Source: an uncultured Lachnospiraceae bacterium
GTDB lineage: Bacteria > Bacillota > Clostridia > Lachnospirales > Lachnospiraceae
Assembly: GCA_947177105.1 (NCBI GenBank)
Contig: CAMWTF010000116.1
Location: 1-7,410, forward strand
Length of the DNA: 7,410 nt
Direction: 5' to 3'
Shown: one piece after another, positions 5,369 through 7,410 of the stretch
How positions within the stretch are numbered: the first letter of the stretch is position 1
Layout: the number at the start of each line of letters is the position of its first letter
Program-made: the position numbers and the translations under genes
Notes under the pieces: model-generated
The model's database searches: none
Seen by the model: the letters and a program-made list of their open reading frames with translations, nothing else
Told to the model about the DNA's origin: nothing

Positions 5369-7410
5369 AACCAAGATATAAAAGTAGAAGATCTGACCCC
5401 TATGATGCAGCAATATCTGGAGACCAAGGAGGAGTATTCGGACTGCATATTGTTTTACCGGCTGGGTGATTTCTATGAGATGTTTTTTGACGATGCGCTG
5501 ACTGCTTCCAGAGAACTGGAAATCACGCTGACGGGGAAGAGCTGCGGTCTGGAGGATCGCGCCCCTATGTGCGGCGTACCTTACCATGCAGTGGAGAACT
5601 ATCTGAGCAAGCTGGTGGCAAAGGGGTACAAGGTAGCCATCTGCGAACAGGTGGAGGACCCCAAACAGGCAAAGGGACTGGTAAAGCGGGAGGTGGTGCG
5701 GATCGTCACTCCGGGCACCAACCTGAACATGCAGTCGCTGGAGGAGGGAAAAAATAACTACCTGATGTGTGTCACTTTTACCCCGGCGGGCATCGGCCTG
5801 GCGGCGGCAGATGTGACCACCGGCGATTTCTATACGACGGAGGTGGAGGATCTGCGGCGGCTCATGGATGAACTGATGAAATATGAGCCTTCGGAGATAA
5901 TCTGCAATGATGCCTTTCTGGTCAGCGGCATGGACATCGGGGATTTGCGGGGACGTCTGCACATTGCGGTCAGCGCGGTGGACGCCCATTATTTTGACGA
6001 TCAGACCTGTGTGCAGAGCATTCTGCGTCATTTTAAAGTAAAAAGCCTGATCGGCCTGGGGCTGGAGGATTTCCCCATCGGCACCATCGCTGCGGGGGCG
6101 CTGCTGCATTATCTGTATGACACGCAGAAGACGGATCTGGGGCATATCGCCCATATCCATTCCTATCTGGCCAGCAAGTTCATGCTGCTGGATTCCTCCA
6201 CCAGGCGCAACCTGGAACTGGCGGAAACACTGCGGGAAAAACAGAAGAGAGGTTCTCTTCTGTGGGTGCTGGACAAGACCAGGACGGCCATGGGCGCTCG
6301 CACTCTTCGCAGTTATTTGGAGCAGCCTCTGATCGAAAAGGCGGAGATGGAAAAACGGCTGGACGCCATCGAGGAGTTAAATGGGGATGCGGTATCCAGG
6401 GACGAACTGCGGGAGTATTTAAACCCTATCTATGATCTGGAGCGGCTGCTTAGCAAGGTGACTTACAAGACCGCCAACCCCCGGGATCTGCTGGCTTTCC
6501 GCAATTCTCTGGAAATGCTGCCGCCGATTCGGAAGGTGCTGGACGGCTTTCGGAAAGAATTGCTGACGAATATCGCCAGAGATATGGACAGCCTGGAGGA
6601 TCTGTATACTTTGATAGACAGTGCCATTGAGGAGGAGCCTCCCATCACCATCCGGGAGGGCGGCATCATCAAGGACGGCTATGACGAGACCATCGACATG
6701 CTGCGCGGCGCCAAGCGGGACGGCAAGATGTGGCTGGCACAGTTAGAGGAGCAGGACCGGGAGCGCACGGGCATCAAGAACCTGAAGATCAAGTACAATA
6801 AGGTGTTCGGCTATTATTTTGAGGTGACCAATTCCTTTAAGGATCTGGTGCCGGAGGACTATGTGCGCAAGCAGACTCTGGCCAATGCGGAGCGGTACAC
6901 CACCCCCCGGCTGAAAGAGCTGGAGGATACCATACTGAACGCGGAGGACAAGCTGTCGGCGCTGGAGTATGATGTGTTCTGCCGGATCAGGGACACCATT
7001 GCCGGAGAGATAGAGCGGATACAGCGCACCGCCAAGGCGGTGGCGGGGCTGGATGTGTTTGCGTCCCTGGCCTATGTGGCGGAGCGGAACCATTATGTGC
7101 GTCCCGCACTGAACGAAAAGGGTGTCATAGACATCAGAGACGGCAGGCATCCTGTGGTGGAACAGATGATTGACCATGAGATGTTTATTTCCAACGACAC
7201 ACTGCTGGATAATCGCAGCCATTGTATCTCCGTGATCACCGGCCCCAATATGGCGGGAAAATCCACCTATATGCGCCAGACGGCGCTGATCGTGCTGATG
7301 GCTCAGATGGGCTCCTTTGTGCCGGCGGGCAGCGCCAATATCGGCATAGTGGATCGGATTTTTACCCGTGTGGGAGCCTCGGACGACCTGGCCAGCGGTC
7401 AGTCCACTTT
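5366..7410 (+). CDS. mutS: DNA mismatch repair protein MutS (3' end beyond window)
   Basis: MutS dimers find base mismatches and small loops and, through ATP-driven clamp sliding, recruit MutL for repair. The window holds 681 complete codons of an expected ~850-880. The N-terminal mismatch domain carries GDFYEMF with F36 and E38, the wedge Phe and contacting Glu, followed by APMCGVPYH (66-74) and VAICEQVEDP. Connector, core and lever regions follow, including the conserved FGYYFEV at 481-487. The ATPase domain shows Walker A TGPNMAGKST (625-634) and then FTRVGASDDLASGQST (666-681), where the window stops just before the expected Walker B DE(I/V)GRGTS. No frameshift or internal stop is seen. 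The start codon is GTG with a good ribosome binding site. mutL often follows mutS in Clostridia, but that region is outside the window. Confidence 0.96.
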   Translation, partial: MNQDIKVEDLTPMMQQYLETKEEYSDCILFYRLGDFYEMFFDDALTASRELEITLTGKSCGLEDRAPMCGVPYHAVENYLSKLVAKGYKVAICEQVEDPKQAKGLVKREVVRIVTPGTNLNMQSLEEGKNNYLMCVTFTPAGIGLAAADVTTGDFYTTEVEDLRRLMDELMKYEPSEIICNDAFLVSGMDIGDLRGRLHIAVSAVDAHYFDDQTCVQSILRHFKVKSLIGLGLEDFPIGTIAAGALLHYLYDTQKTDLGHIAHIHSYLASKFMLLDSSTRRNLELAETLREKQKRGSLLWVLDKTRTAMGARTLRSYLEQPLIEKAEMEKRLDAIEELNGDAVSRDELREYLNPIYDLERLLSKVTYKTANPRDLLAFRNSLEMLPPIRKVLDGFRKELLTNIARDMDSLEDLYTLIDSAIEEEPPITIREGGIIKDGYDETIDMLRGAKRDGKMWLAQLEEQDRERTGIKNLKIKYNKVFGYYFEVTNSFKDLVPEDYVRKQTLANAERYTTPRLKELEDTILNAEDKLSALEYDVFCRIRDTIAGEIERIQRTAKAVAGLDVFASLAYVAERNHYVRPALNEKGVIDIRDGRHPVVEQMIDHEMFISNDTLLDNRSHCISVITGPNMAGKSTYMRQTALIVLMAQMGSFVPAGSANIGIVDRIFTRVGASDDLASGQST

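Noticed and set aside
4556..6160. A 534-codon open frame on the - strand spanning the ATPase gene, the gap and mutS
   Set aside because: Despite its length it is antisense to two convincing proteins, crosses the structured gap and matches no family I know.

Overview
The window reads as chromosomal DNA of an anaerobic, moderately GC-rich member of the Clostridia, most likely a gut Lachnospiraceae-type bacterium. This rests on an oxygen-sensitive class III ribonucleotide reductase with its activase, on purine-rich Shine-Dalgarno sites, and on the wording of the NrdD, dUTPase and MutS proteins. The genus cannot be fixed from the sequence alone. All supported genes lie on the + strand.

Layout: (1) 1-49 holds only the possible last codons of an upstream gene. 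(2) 46-2235 is nrdD and 2237-2824 is nrdG, separated by one base. (3) 2825-2983 is a 159-base gap with small hairpins and two imperfect copies of a ~50-base repeat. (4) 2984-3493 is a dUTPase (dut). (5) 3536-5164 encodes a 542-residue AAA-type ATPase with a C-terminal PD-(D/E)XK nuclease domain. It is more A+T rich than its neighbours in the lines sampled and has no known cellular role. (6) 5165-5365 is a 201-base gap with a weak terminator-like site, an AT-rich inverted repeat overlapping a good promoter candidate, and two further hairpins. (7) 5366 to the window end is the first ~681 codons of mutS, starting at GTG and cut off just before the Walker B motif.

How they fit together: NrdG installs the glycyl radical on NrdD. 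NrdD reduces ribonucleoside triphosphates, so it yields dUTP directly, and the dUTPase removes this mutagenic product while making dUMP for thymidylate synthesis. MutS repairs replication mismatches. Three of the four functional blocks therefore concern dNTP supply and genome fidelity. The ATPase-nuclease gene looks like an accessory gene sitting between dut and mutS.

The most unusual stretches are the nrdG 3' end plus the following gap (a long non-canonical NrdG tail, hairpins, duplicated repeat with alternative stems), the ATPase-nuclease gene, and the structured mutS leader. I see no tRNA, rRNA, CRISPR array, insertion sequence or riboswitch that I can name.
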